Shown: positions 47,854-57,962 of the stretch, one piece after another
Layout of the letters: the number at the start of each line of letters is the position of its first letter
Position numbering within the stretch: the stretch's first letter is position 1
From: Bartonella machadoae
Lineage (GTDB): Bacteria; Pseudomonadota; Alphaproteobacteria; Rhizobiales; Rhizobiaceae
DNA length: 64,000 bases
Assembly: GCF_022559585.1 (NCBI RefSeq)
Contig: NZ_CP087114.1
Span: forward strand, 351,095-415,094
Direction of reading: 5' to 3'
Notes under the pieces: generated by a model
The model's database searches: none
Told to the model about the DNA's origin: nothing
The model's input: the letters and a program-made list of their open reading frames with translations, nothing else
Program-made: the position numbers and the translations under genes

Positions 47854-48597
47854 CTAGAACTTTTTTGCAAGAAGCATATAGTTAACATCCATGTCTTTTG
47901 ACCGATTCCAGCTGTCGTTTAAGGGGTTATAAGTAATACCGATTTTATCGATAACAGTGAGAGAATTTTTTGATAAGAGATTATTAAGTTCCTGAGGCTT
48001 TAGGAACTTTTTATAGTCATGGGTTCCTTTTGGGAGCCAACGTAAAATATATTCAGCACCTATAATTGCTAGTCCCCATGCTTTCCATGTACGGTTGAGT
48101 GTTGAAACAAACATCAGCCCTTGTGGTTTAAGCATTTTTGCTGTAGCTGCCATAAAGAGGTTAACATCAGCGACATGTTCAACAACCTCCATATTAAGGA
48201 TGATATCAAATTTCTCTCCTTGATTGGCTAATGTTTCGGCAGTAGTCGTGCGGTAGTCAATTGAAAGACCACTTTGGGTTGCATGGATTTTTGCAACTTC
48301 AATGTTGGTTTGTGCCGCATCAGCTCCTACGACCATAGCACCAAGACGTGCCATTGGTTCACATAACAAACCACCCCCACAGCCAATATCAAGAATTCTC
48401 AAATTTTCAAAGGGCATAAGTGAAACAGGATCGCGATGAAATTCTAAACAGATTTTTTCTCTAATATAAGCAAGACGTGCTGGATTGAACTGATGAAGTG
48501 GGCGAAACTTTCCCTGTGGATTCCACCATTCGGCAGAAATACGTGAAAAATGATCAATTTCATTTTGATCGATAGTGGTACGCATTTCATTCTTCAT
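47854..48597 (-). CDS. ubiG: Ubiquinone O-methyltransferase
   Basis: 247 residues from ATG 48597 (GGAG six bases upstream); the upstream extension is Lys-rich and unlikely. It performs both O-methylations in ubiquinone synthesis. Motifs are [20 protein letters not shown] at the N-terminus (family-specific), SAM motif [21 protein letters not shown] near residue 64, [20 protein letters not shown] and [20 protein letters not shown]. Divergent from lysC across a 196-base region, an arrangement conserved in Rhizobiales. Confidence 0.96.
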   Translation of the reverse strand: MKNEMRTTIDQNEIDHFSRISAEWWNPQGKFRPLHQFNPARLAYIREKICLEFHRDPVSLMPFENLRILDIGCGGGLLCEPMARLGAMVVGADAAQTNIEVAKIHATQSGLSIDYRTTTAETLANQGEKFDIILNMEVVEHVADVNLFMAATAKMLKPQGLMFVSTLNRTWKAWGLAIIGAEYILRWLPKGTHDYKKFLKPQELNNLLSKNSLTVIDKIGITYNPLNDSWNRSKDMDVNYMLLAKKF

Positions 48598-48793
48598 GTT
48601 GTTCTCCTTTTTCTTTTTCATGATCAAGTCAGATAGATTTTATTATAAAGTCAAGAGAAAATAATATAAATATAACTGAACTTGCACAAATGATAGATAT
48701 TCTATATGTGAAAAGATGGTTTGTTGATACGAGAGTAAGTTCTTATTTTTACAGCCATTTGAGATAAGAAATATAAAGGTAAGAGTGTTATTG

Positions 48794-50050
48794 ATGGCGC
48801 GGATTGTCATGAAATTTGGCGGAACATCTGTAGCAGACATTGAATGTATTCACAATGTTGCACGGCATGTTAAAAGAGAAGTAGATGCTGGTAATGAGGT
48901 TGCCGTTGTTGTATCCGCGATGGCTGGAAAAACCAATGAGCTCGTTCAGTGGACATGTGATGCTTCGCCAAGACATAAAGATGCTTGTGAATATGATGTC
49001 GTTGTTGCTTCTGGTGAGCAGGTAACGGCGGGTTTATTGGCTCTTACACTCCAAGAAATGGGCATAAATGCGCGTTCATGGCTTGGTTGGCAAATCCCTA
49101 TTCATACGGATAGCGCGCATAGTCGTGCACGCATTACAGATATTGATGGTTCTTTTTTAATAGAACGTTTTCAGGAAGGTCAGGTAGCTGTCATTGCGGG
49201 TTTTCAAGGGTTAGCTCCGGATAATCGGATTTCTACTTTAGGGCGTGGTGGATCAGATACGAGTGCTGTTGCTATAGCGGCAGCTATACAAGCTGACCGC
49301 TGTGATATTTATACAGATGTGGATGGCGTTTATACAACCGATCCACGTATAGAACCTAAGGCACGTCGTTTACCAAAGGTTGCTTTTGAAGAAATGTTAG
49401 AAATGGCTTCTCTTGGGGCAAAAGTTTTACAGGTTCGTTCTGTTGAATTGGCAATGGTTCATAAAGTTCGTACCTTTGTGCGTTCAAGTTTTGAGGATCC
49501 CGATGCATTAGGCATGGGGGATTCGATAAATTCTTCTGGAACACTTATTTGCGATGAGGATGAAATTGTGGAACAACAAAATGTTACTGGTATTGCTTTT
49601 GCTAAGGATGAAGCACAAGTCTCTCTCCGTAGACTTTCAGATCGCCCGGGGATTTCCGCAGCAATTTTTGGACCTTTAGCCGAAGCGCGCATTAATGTCG
49701 ATATGATTGTACAAAATATTTCTGAAGATGGTTCAAAAACCGATATGACTTTTACGGTACCGTCTGCAGATGTAGAGAAGGCGGTCGCCCTTCTTAAGAA
49801 AAACCATAAAGAAATTGGATTTGATGTTATCCAATTTGAAAGCGATCTTGCCAAGGTATCTGTTATTGGTATTGGCATGCGCAGTCATGCAGGTGTTGCG
49901 GCTACGGCATTTCATGCTTTGGCGGAAAAAGGTATTAATATTCAAGCAATCACAACTTCCGAGATTAAGATTTCTATTTTAATTGACAGCGCTTATACTG
50001 AGCTTGCAGTGAGAACATTACATGCTGTTTATGGGCTTGATAAGGGCTAA
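48794..50050 (+). CDS. lysC: Aspartate kinase
   Basis: 418 residues from the ATG at 48794, where the protein begins with the family-standard MARIVMKFGGTSVADIECIH. It phosphorylates aspartate for lysine, threonine, methionine and diaminopimelate synthesis. Kinase motifs include STLGRGGSDTSAVAIAAAIQ, CDIYTDVDGVYTTDPRIEPK and MLEMASLGAKVLQVRSVELA. Two ACT domains follow, at about residues 265-330 and 345-410, which usually mediate feedback inhibition. In relatives ptsP and prfA often follow; here an eroded region does. Confidence 0.96.
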   Translation: MARIVMKFGGTSVADIECIHNVARHVKREVDAGNEVAVVVSAMAGKTNELVQWTCDASPRHKDACEYDVVVASGEQVTAGLLALTLQEMGINARSWLGWQIPIHTDSAHSRARITDIDGSFLIERFQEGQVAVIAGFQGLAPDNRISTLGRGGSDTSAVAIAAAIQADRCDIYTDVDGVYTTDPRIEPKARRLPKVAFEEMLEMASLGAKVLQVRSVELAMVHKVRTFVRSSFEDPDALGMGDSINSSGTLICDEDEIVEQQNVTGIAFAKDEAQVSLRRLSDRPGISAAIFGPLAEARINVDMIVQNISEDGSKTDMTFTVPSADVEKAVALLKKNHKEIGFDVIQFESDLAKVSVIGIGMRSHAGVAATAFHALAEKGINIQAITTSEIKISILIDSAYTELAVRTLHAVYGLDKG

Positions 50051-50156
50051 ACATTCTTTAGCTTTAAAAAGGTTTCTCAATAATCTGAAGTATTGATGTA
50101 TGGAGGGAGTTCTGGTCCCCATCCTGACTATTTAGGAGGAGGGAGGTATTCCTCGT

Positions 50157-50430
50157 TCAAAGACGCGCATAGGAATTTTTGTGAATGTTGAGTTCAATGT
50201 CTTTGAGAGAATGAAGATTGCGCATTGCCTCACGCTTTTTTTTCACGTTCTTTAATGGGGGCACGTCCCTCGTGTAAAACAGAACGCCACCCAGTTGCCA
50301 ATTCACGTGCTTTTTTTTAAGAGACATTTCTTAAAGAGCACCTAAGCTCATTTCGCGACGGCGTCCATGAATGGTATGGCGTAAAATCCACTGAGCACCA
50401 CCATCTTTACGCTTATGAAGGTGGATCATG
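50157..50430 (-). pseudogene. Relic of a P4-type tyrosine integrase, N-terminal part
   Basis: On the minus strand one frame gives HLHKRKDGGAQWILRHTIHG then RRREMSLGAL and a stop; another gives KARELATGWRSVLHEGRAPI followed by KEREKK; a third gives KREAMRNLHSLKDIELNIHK. Read in order these reproduce the arm-binding and linker parts of a P4-like integrase, split by frameshifts in runs of A. The catalytic domain is gone. No tRNA is visible nearby, so the element is a remnant or the locus was rearranged. Confidence 0.75.
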
Positions 50431-51317
50431 TTTTTTGTCTTTATGTTTGTTATCGATTTTGCCCGCCTTATGGATGCGCTCGATAATATCTTCACGCATT
50501 TCAAAAGATGGATAAGCAAAAGTTAGACACTCTAAAAAGAACTGTTGATTTGCAATAATTGAAAGAAATGTTAGAAAATTCTATTCCCATACATGTATTT
50601 ATGCATCCCGAATCTTAAAAAAGAATATAAAAATCAATAAGCTATATGTATAAAAAGAAGGTTATTATTCATCCATGAGAGTGAATAAAAATCTAGAGTG
50701 AAGGTTTGTGCCATAATGACTTGTAAAAAAGTATCTTCAATTTAAGAAAAGCACAAAAGCCTTCTTTTCTCTTAAGTATATCAATTTAAGATTTTTGATT
50801 TGTCTTCTTTTTAGCTTTAGAGACGAAGCCATTTACATCAAACATAACAATTTTTTCCATAATTGCCAATAAATCAACTGATACGCACATTGTTATAAAA
50901 ACCATAGTTTGCACAGTTATAGGAATAATGCGTTGAGATGTCTGAAATCTATCTCGTTTGCTACAAAGGTTTGCAATCAAATATCTGTTTTATATTTTTT
51001 GTTTGTAGATTATCTCGACAGACATCATCATTTTTCATTAGTTCGTTAAGCTTTCAATGAATGTTGGAGATGAGATGAAGACGCATTCCTGTGATGAAAA
51101 TCACAGGTCATTTTTTATGATTTTTTTTGAGAGATTTTACTAGCAAATTGAAAGAAGTTTCAAAGAGGATAAGATTCTTCTTTTGTGTAGTCGTAGGAAA
51201 ATAAAGCAAGTGAGATTTTTTTCCTTATCCGTTTCCACAATTATAACTCAATCACGGTTCAAAAAATAAATCAAAACCGCTTAAAGTGATGATAAACAGC
51301 ACTGTTCTTTTGAATGA
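50431..51317. other. Eroded spacer between the integrase relic and nhaA
   Basis: About 890 A+T-rich bases. A 64-codon minus-strand frame (50786-50980) contains one hydrophobic stretch, but has no good ribosome site or recognisable family. Adjacent to an integrase relic and downstream of lysC, where related genomes keep other genes, the region probably reflects an old insertion and deletion. Confidence 0.45.
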
Positions 51318-52676
51318 TTAAGAACTACGAAGATTCTTTTTATTGCGCTTTATGTAAATAACTCCATATCCAAGGCCGACAAGAGCAGACAAACCAGATC
51401 CACAAAGGACACCAATTTTTGCAGAATCAAGTAAGGTAATATCTTTAAAAGCAAGCATTGAAACAAAGATAGACATTGTAAAGCCAATTCCCGCTAAAAA
51501 TCCAATGAGCAAAACACCAGTCCAAGTCATTTGAGGAGGTAGGCGACATAGTCCTGTTTTTACAGCTAAATAACTAGCAAAAATAATTCCTAAGGGCTTA
51601 CCAACAAAAAGACCAATAACAACACCGAAGACGATCAAGAATGATTCATAAGAAGAAAGATCAAAATTTTCAAAACTAACACCAGCATTTGCAAAGGCAA
51701 AAATTGGCATAACACCATAGGCAACCCATGGATGCAAAGTTTTCTGTACACGCGTCACTGGTGCAATCATATCGCGTTGTCCTTTGCGCATTTTTTTCAG
51801 TGCAGTTGAGATATGATGCAAATCTGTTTTGACATTTTTTTCTTGGAGGATTTGCATCGCGTTGCTTAGCATGGTGAGTGGTGCTACTAAAGTTCGGGTA
51901 GGAAAAACTGGGGTCATCATACCTAAGATTACACCAGCAAGTGATGGGTGAACACCTGTTACCATTAAGCCCCACCAGATGATTGCACCAGGCAGAACGT
52001 AAAGCCATGCTGAAGCAAGACCAATCCATTGAAAAAACAACACTAAGGCAATTCCTGCTGCGGCGATGATTAAACCACTAGGATCAATATTTGTGGAGTA
52101 GAAGAAAGCAATAATGAGAACAGCAATGATATCATCAATAATTGCTAGAGATAAGAGAATAATGTGAAGGTTAGAAGGAATGTTTTTGCCAAGAAGAGCT
52201 AGAATACCCAGAGCAAAGGCAATATCTGTTGCTGTTGGTACAGCCCAACCATGCGTATGCCCCCCATTAAAGTTAAAGCTGAGATAAATAATTGCAGGGA
52301 GACAAACCCCACCTATTGCGGCAACAATTGGCAAAATTGCTTGTTTAAAATCAGCGAGAGCGCCTTCATGAATTTCACGTCGAATTTCCATTCCTGCGAC
52401 AAGGAAGAAAACAGTCATGAGAGCATCGTTAACCCAGAAATGTAAATCCCATGAGAGGGTAAAATGGCCGAAGTTAAAGCCAAAAGGAGTATGCCAGAAG
52501 GATTCATAGAGAGAAGCATATTGAGAATTAGCAAAAATGAGCGCAGCAGCAGCAGCTAATAAAAGAACGACACCGCTAAGAGCTTCAATATGGAGAAAAC
52601 GCTCAAGAGCAGAAAGTGCTTGATTTGTGACACGAGAAGCGCGATTAGGCAAGCGATTTGAAGATAAATCAGACAT
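51318..52676 (-). CDS. nhaA: Na+/H+ antiporter NhaA
   Basis: 452 residues from the ATG at 52676 (GGAG seven bases upstream). About 12 transmembrane segments. The paired aspartates of the ion-binding site are in LSLAIIDDIIAVLIIAFFYS near residue 177, preceded by GWAVPTATDIAFALGILALL. FAGAGVSFENF-like segment PIFAFANAGVSFENFDLSSY and GIGFTMSIFVSMLAFKDITL are also diagnostic. It exchanges internal Na+ for protons for pH and salt homeostasis. The C-terminus ends with Lys/Arg-rich tail. Monocistronic. Confidence 0.97.
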   Translation of the reverse strand: MSDLSSNRLPNRASRVTNQALSALERFLHIEALSGVVLLLAAAAALIFANSQYASLYESFWHTPFGFNFGHFTLSWDLHFWVNDALMTVFFLVAGMEIRREIHEGALADFKQAILPIVAAIGGVCLPAIIYLSFNFNGGHTHGWAVPTATDIAFALGILALLGKNIPSNLHIILLSLAIIDDIIAVLIIAFFYSTNIDPSGLIIAAAGIALVLFFQWIGLASAWLYVLPGAIIWWGLMVTGVHPSLAGVILGMMTPVFPTRTLVAPLTMLSNAMQILQEKNVKTDLHHISTALKKMRKGQRDMIAPVTRVQKTLHPWVAYGVMPIFAFANAGVSFENFDLSSYESFLIVFGVVIGLFVGKPLGIIFASYLAVKTGLCRLPPQMTWTGVLLIGFLAGIGFTMSIFVSMLAFKDITLLDSAKIGVLCGSGLSALVGLGYGVIYIKRNKKNLRSS

Positions 52677-52830
52677 GAACAACTCCAAGTATCGACAATT
52701 TTATTAATATAATTTTTTTATGCAAACTAAGCTATAGAATGCCCTTCTATATCATAGAAAAGAAAAAAGAGGAATAAAGTTCTTAACTTTATAGACAAGT
52801 TTATCATGTTCAAAGCTGAACGGATATTTT

Positions 52831-54525
52831 TTAAGGTGATGCTTCATTTTTAATCATAAGATCTACTTTGTTCAAAGCTGTAGACAAATCACTTTGTAGT
52901 GCGTTTTCAAGATCAGTTATTGTGAGACCTTTGTTGTCTTTTGCTTTAATTTTAATGGTCAATGTTTGAGGATTTTTAGCAAAGTCACCAAAAGACTTTG
53001 AAATATTTTCGGCTTGATCATAATCTTTTAGAAATATTTTTGGACTTTGCGTCATCATCAGATAGAAATCGTCATAGAGTTCTTTTTTGAGATCATATTT
53101 GCTGTCATTTAGATTTTGTGCAAGATAAGAAAAAAGCTTATCAATAAAACCAGCATCCGTATAGCGAACATCAATTTGGTTAATTCCAAGGTTTTGAGAA
53201 GCAGCAATCATTATGTTTTTTTGACCAGAAAAGAGTGTTTTATCAACATCAATAACTTTAGCTGATATCTTTCCAGAACCAATATCTTTGATGTTAAAAG
53301 CCATTGCATTAAGAAAAATCATACGCTTTTCTTCATCATAGGCAGCATCAAGTTTTCCTGAAATATCAAAGCGTTCAAGGTTCATTTTTTTGAAGAAATC
53401 TAAGTCTTTTTCTTCTATTTTTTTTGGTAAAATTGAAAAGTTATCGAGAGAAAGAAGAATTTTTTTAGGTATAGGCTGTTTCCACAAACTGGGTTTGAAT
53501 TCAAATGATTGAAGTGTTGCTTTCAATTGTGGGGTATCAATGGTGACATTATCAATTTGGGCATCAGCTGAAGTAATGGCGAGCAATGTATTTAGAAGAA
53601 TATCATTTCGCATTGTCTTTTCAGCGACCTGATTATTTTCCTTTTTGGCATTAAGATAAGCTTTGATCAATTTTTCAGGTGTCTGTTCAAGCGGTTTCAT
53701 TTTTAGACCGGATGTTTTAAATTGGCCAAGAGAGAAAGACGTATTTTTTTCTGTTTCTTTAAAAAGATTGACTATGATATTATTGAGAGAAATAGGTCCG
53801 GTAACAGTTTTCCCTTGATTGAAAGCATTGTTTTTTCCAAAAATGATAGAATAGGCATAATTAATATCAATGTCATGCGCTTTTATGGTATCGCTTTTGG
53901 CTGTAAGATGCATTTGTTCAGCACCATTTCCGGCTATTGTTGTAAGGTCCATGTTTTTGATGCTAACAGAACGAATATGACCATTTTTTAAACCAGAAAG
54001 CCGAAAATTTTTAACTTCAACTGTTTGGGTCAATTTATTTTTATTTTCTATAGAAAACTGTATATCTGGAGCAACAATTGATGCAAGTTCAATACGCATA
54101 ATTGATTGCAAAAGACGTGATGTAATCGCGGTATCTTTTCCCTTTAATGATACACTGTTAAGAGAGATTTGGGGAATTTGTACGTGAATATTATTATGTT
54201 TTAAATCAACATTGTACAGTGTGAAAGTTCCAGGAATAAAGGAAATAGGAGGGCGGGCAGAAATAGCACCAATTTTAAGTGATGTGCCAGTAGGGACAGG
54301 GAGTGTAACATTTGTCAAATTGACTCTTCCTATGATACTGACTTCAGATGTTTCTGCTTTTATGGAACGGCGGGCTATTTCTCGTCTTACAAAACTGTCA
54401 AGATAGGGCTTTGCTATATAAAAACTACCGACAACTATAATTGCTAAGATAGCAACAAATCCAATAATACATGTGAGCCAGTATGTGAGATTACTCCTAT
54501 ATCCGTTATTAAGATTGTTCATCAT
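52831..54525 (-). CDS. Large membrane-anchored periplasmic protein, AsmA-like architecture, function unknown
   Basis: 564 residues from the ATG at 54525 (AAAGAAGAA upstream); a longer start at 54582 is less likely. One N-terminal span lies at about residues 16-38 (WLTCIIGFVAILAIIVVGSF), followed by a long beta-strand-rich body with repeated hydrophilic patterns (IQFSIENKNKLTQTVEVKNF) resembling AsmA/TamB-like envelope proteins. Near the C-terminus is an Asp/Lys-rich region. I recognise no catalytic residue. Likely conserved in Rhizobiales only, and probably in the inner membrane facing the periplasm. Confidence 0.65.
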   Translation of the reverse strand: MMNNLNNGYRSNLTYWLTCIIGFVAILAIIVVGSFYIAKPYLDSFVRREIARRSIKAETSEVSIIGRVNLTNVTLPVPTGTSLKIGAISARPPISFIPGTFTLYNVDLKHNNIHVQIPQISLNSVSLKGKDTAITSRLLQSIMRIELASIVAPDIQFSIENKNKLTQTVEVKNFRLSGLKNGHIRSVSIKNMDLTTIAGNGAEQMHLTAKSDTIKAHDIDINYAYSIIFGKNNAFNQGKTVTGPISLNNIIVNLFKETEKNTSFSLGQFKTSGLKMKPLEQTPEKLIKAYLNAKKENNQVAEKTMRNDILLNTLLAITSADAQIDNVTIDTPQLKATLQSFEFKPSLWKQPIPKKILLSLDNFSILPKKIEEKDLDFFKKMNLERFDISGKLDAAYDEEKRMIFLNAMAFNIKDIGSGKISAKVIDVDKTLFSGQKNIMIAASQNLGINQIDVRYTDAGFIDKLFSYLAQNLNDSKYDLKKELYDDFYLMMTQSPKIFLKDYDQAENISKSFGDFAKNPQTLTIKIKAKDNKGLTITDLENALQSDLSTALNKVDLMIKNEASP

Positions 54526-54891
54526 TTCTTCTTTCAATTTTATAACTCTCTCATGAGAGCAGAGATAGATTTCTTTAAGCAATGATAAAGATTAAGATAT
54601 AGCGTATATCAGTTTCAACAGTATCTATTATCTCTTTTTACCCACTCTTTACATCTAGAGTTATTTCCATCTTTTTTGCAATACACCTTTACTAATTGTT
54701 ACCAATTTTCTTTGCTTACGGCATTTTATAAAAAAGTATTTATACAGTGGAGAGAAGGAAAGTATAGACTATTTATAATTTTTTATCGCTTTGAAACGCT
54801 CTAAAGTGTATCCATAGCTGCTTTTGTCTTGTTACTGTTTATAGGAACAGTTAAAACATATTATGTGTTTATTATAGTCTAATGGGGAGAG
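54526..54891. other. Divergent promoter region
   Basis: About 365 A+T-rich bases between two divergent genes. No gene or stable hairpin is seen. Confidence 0.45.
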
Positions 54892-56673
54892 ATGGGTATT
54901 ATGACAGAAAATCAAATAATGGCTTTTTCTATCATTGGTCTCATGATGGTTGTTTTTATTTGGGATCGATTCCGTTATGATCTTATCGCTATTTGCACAT
55001 TATTGGTTTCTTGTATCGTTGGCCTTGTTAGTCCGAAGGAGGCTTTTAGTGGTTTTAGCAATGATATTGTTATTATTGTGGGAAGTGTATTTGTTGTCAG
55101 TACGGCTGTATCGCGTTCTGGTATCATGGAGTTTATTATACAACGGGTATGGCCAGATGTAAAATCAGTGCGCCTTCAATTGGCTTTTTTGGTTATTTCT
55201 GTCGTATTTTTATCAATGTTTGTTAAAAACATTGGCGCTTTGGCTATTATGCTTCCTATTGCTTTTCAATTTGCACGGCGTTCTCAGGTTTCACCTTCTG
55301 TCTTTTTGATGCCTATGGCATTTGGTTCTTTACTTGGTGGTCTTATGACACAAATAGGGACTTCTCCTAATGTTGTTATTTCAGCGATGCAAGAACGTTT
55401 AACGGGTGTCTCTTTTACCATGTTTGATTTTACACCAGTTGGTGCAGCTGTTGCTACTGTTGGTGTACTCTATTTGGTCTTTTTTGCTTGGCGTTTACCT
55501 GTCCGTGTGCGTTCCGGTGTGTCGTTTGATGATGCTATTGATATTCGTAACTATGTTTCAGAAGTACATATTCCAGCAAATTCACCGATTGTGGGAAAAA
55601 CGATTGTTGATCTCGTTAAACCATCAGGTGGTGATGTTATGGTGCTTCAAGTTATCAGAAACAAAGTATCTATTTCACCATTGCCAGATTTTGTTCTGTC
55701 TGAAAACGATATTATTTTGCTAGAAGGTTCGCATACGGGACTAGACAGTGTAATGAATTCAGCGCGTTTAGAATTTTTCTCTGGTCGAATCATTCCCACG
55801 GGTGATAAGGACAGCGATGTTGATATTATTGAGGCCGTTATCACGCATAATTCACCTCTTATTGGTATCAATGCAAAAGACTTCTCATTGTTTGATCGCT
55901 ATGTTGTAAATTTGCTTGCATTAAGTCGTCAACATGAAAGAGTACGAGGGAGGCTTGGTGATATTGTTTTCCATCTTGGAGATGTGATCGTTTTACAGGG
56001 TCAAGATACGGTTCTGCCAAATTTATTACGAGAACTGAAATGTTTGCCATTAGCTAAGCGTAATATTGTATTTGGTAATTTACGGCATGGTTTTGTCTCG
56101 TTAGCCATTCTTTTTATAGCAATTATTTTGACAGCTTTTCATATTGTTCCAGTTGCCTTTTCTTTTTTTTCAGCAGCAGCAGCGATGGTTATCTTTCGCG
56201 TTTTGCCAGCACGTGACTTGTATCAAGCATTAGATGGTCAAATATTGGTTTTATTAGCAACTCTTATTCCTGTGAGTGAAGCGCTAGAGAAGACAGGATG
56301 TACAGATCTTATAGGTCAATGGCTCAGCCAATTAGCGGTATTTTTCCCACCATCTGGTGCGTTAGCACTTATGCTGGTTACAGCCATGTTGGTAACGCCA
56401 TTTTTGAATAATGCAGCAACAGTTATGATGGTCGCACCAATCGCATCGAGTTTCGCCCATTCCCTCCATTATAAACCTGAGGCTTTTCTGATGGCTGTTG
56501 CAATTGGTGCGGGATGTGAATTTCTCACACCTATTGGACATCAAAGTAATATGCTTGTAATGGCGCCAGGAGGATACCGTTTTAGTGATTATCCACGTTT
56601 TGGAGCGCCGTTGGCAGTATTGATAGTCATAGTTGCTATTCCAATGCTCATGTGGATTTGGCCATTACAGTAG
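54892..56673 (+). CDS. SLC13/DASS-type permease with two TrkA-C domains
   Basis: 593 residues. Two hydrophobic halves surround a cytoplasmic pair of TrkA-C (RCK_C) domains at about residues 205-370 (VHIPANSPIVGKTIVDLVKP and ITHNSPLIGINAKDFSLFDR). Transport signatures are GSLLGGLMTQIGTSPNVVIS and PFLNNAATVMMVAPIASSFA, both characteristic of Na+/dicarboxylate/sulfate (SLC13) carriers. The substrate could be sulfate, a dicarboxylate or another anion. The ATG at 54892 follows GGGGAGAG closely; the ATG three codons later is an alternative start. Confidence 0.85.
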   Translation: MGIMTENQIMAFSIIGLMMVVFIWDRFRYDLIAICTLLVSCIVGLVSPKEAFSGFSNDIVIIVGSVFVVSTAVSRSGIMEFIIQRVWPDVKSVRLQLAFLVISVVFLSMFVKNIGALAIMLPIAFQFARRSQVSPSVFLMPMAFGSLLGGLMTQIGTSPNVVISAMQERLTGVSFTMFDFTPVGAAVATVGVLYLVFFAWRLPVRVRSGVSFDDAIDIRNYVSEVHIPANSPIVGKTIVDLVKPSGGDVMVLQVIRNKVSISPLPDFVLSENDIILLEGSHTGLDSVMNSARLEFFSGRIIPTGDKDSDVDIIEAVITHNSPLIGINAKDFSLFDRYVVNLLALSRQHERVRGRLGDIVFHLGDVIVLQGQDTVLPNLLRELKCLPLAKRNIVFGNLRHGFVSLAILFIAIILTAFHIVPVAFSFFSAAAAMVIFRVLPARDLYQALDGQILVLLATLIPVSEALEKTGCTDLIGQWLSQLAVFFPPSGALALMLVTAMLVTPFLNNAATVMMVAPIASSFAHSLHYKPEAFLMAVAIGAGCEFLTPIGHQSNMLVMAPGGYRFSDYPRFGAPLAVLIVIVAIPMLMWIWPLQ

Positions 56674-57286
56674 AGTATTTTAGAAATCGTAAGTTTCAGT
56701 CACAAAAGGTCGTCCATTCGATAAAAATCAATTTAAAAGAGACACTTTGTGCGAAGAGGTATATTCGTAGTTTTGATTAGCAATAGAGTTTTATCGTAGT
56801 GTTTTGGCGTTTTGGCATTTTTTTATTTTGGATAATAAGACTTGTTTATTTGATTCCAAGTATTTTCAATTATAAAAATATGATCATATCTTTTTATTAA
56901 AAACTTTCTAATGGATCATAACCATTCTACAATAACAGATTTTAGAAAGAATGATAAAAAATATTATTTTGAAAATTTATAGGAGTGATTCCAGTATAGA
57001 GAACGAGGAACGAAGCAGGGGCTACAAATAGCTTTTAATTTGCATAGTAAAAGTGAATATGAGAGCTATGATAGCTTTTTTGTAAGAAAGGCTATAAAAA
57101 CTTTAATATAAATAAAAAGGCAGTTATATCATTTTTGATTGATGCGGTTGCAAAAGTCCAAGCAACTTTTATACATTGATGCAAAATTAATAAGTTAGAA
57201 ATTTTAAGTTTTTAGTTCATGGGGGCTACCATCTTTGTTCATTTATGCGTACAAGCATAGAAAGTAATTTTTCCAAGGTACATTAT
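56674..57286. other. Spacer upstream of the YfgM-like gene
   Basis: About 610 A+T-rich bases with no recognisable gene, RNA or strong hairpin. The 5' end of the neighbouring open frame (57245) is spurious, since its ATG lacks a ribosome site. Confidence 0.4.
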
Positions 57287-57958
57287 ATGTCATATGATAG
57301 TTTTATTGCTGAAGTTAATGCAGAGGTTCGTCAGGAAAAAGCTCTTGCTTTTTGGAGACGTTATGGTTTTTCAGTGATTGTTGCAATTATTGTTTTCATT
57401 CTGATGATTGTTACTTATCAAATTTATCATCATGAGCAAATAAAAAAAGCGGGTCATGTTGGTGATGCATTTTTAAAAAGCCTTGAACTTGCAGATACAG
57501 GTCACTTTGATGAAGCGATGAAGCAATTAGAAAATGTTAAAGCCTCGAATTTTGGTGGCTATCCTTTTCTAGCGCGTTTGCGTGAAGCGTCTTTATTTAT
57601 GGAACAAGGTGATGTTGTTAAATCGGTGGAGATCTTTGATTCTGTTGCAGATGATAAAGTAGCACCGCAAATTTTACGAAAAGTTGCAAAAATTCGAGCG
57701 GCTTATATTTTGGTTGATAGCGGGAACTTTGATGACGTCAAAAAGCGTGTCGAAGAGATGGCAAATGATATTGATCCTATGCGTATGTCGGCAAGAGAGG
57801 CTTTAGGCCTGGCAGCTTATAAAGCAGGTAAAATGGATGAGGCTGTTGCTTATTTTCGAAAGATTTCTGAAGAGGAGTCTCTAGGATTAAAAATAAAAGA
57901 TCGGGCTCGAATGATGCTTGAGCTGATACAAGCTGAAGGCAAGGCAAATAAGGAATGA
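57287..57958 (+). CDS. YfgM/ancillary SecYEG-translocon-type TPR protein
   Basis: 223 residues from the ATG at 57287 (CCAAGG nine bases upstream). [20 protein letters not shown] is the cytoplasmic N-terminus, one membrane span follows at about residues 26-46 ([20 protein letters not shown]), and the rest is TPR-like helices in the periplasm ([20 protein letters not shown]). In E. coli, YfgM sits next to der and binds the SecYEG-YidC-PpiD network, trafficking exported proteins. Here der follows at four bases, supporting the assignment and an operon. Confidence 0.85.
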   Translation: MSYDSFIAEVNAEVRQEKALAFWRRYGFSVIVAIIVFILMIVTYQIYHHEQIKKAGHVGDAFLKSLELADTGHFDEAMKQLENVKASNFGGYPFLARLREASLFMEQGDVVKSVEIFDSVADDKVAPQILRKVAKIRAAYILVDSGNFDDVKKRVEEMANDIDPMRMSAREALGLAAYKAGKMDEAVAYFRKISEEESLGLKIKDRARMMLELIQAEGKANKE

Positions 57959-57962
57959 GTTT

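Noticed and set aside
50786..50980. 64-codon minus-strand ORF near the integrase relic
   Set aside because: One hydrophobic patch only; no ribosome site; embedded in eroded DNA.
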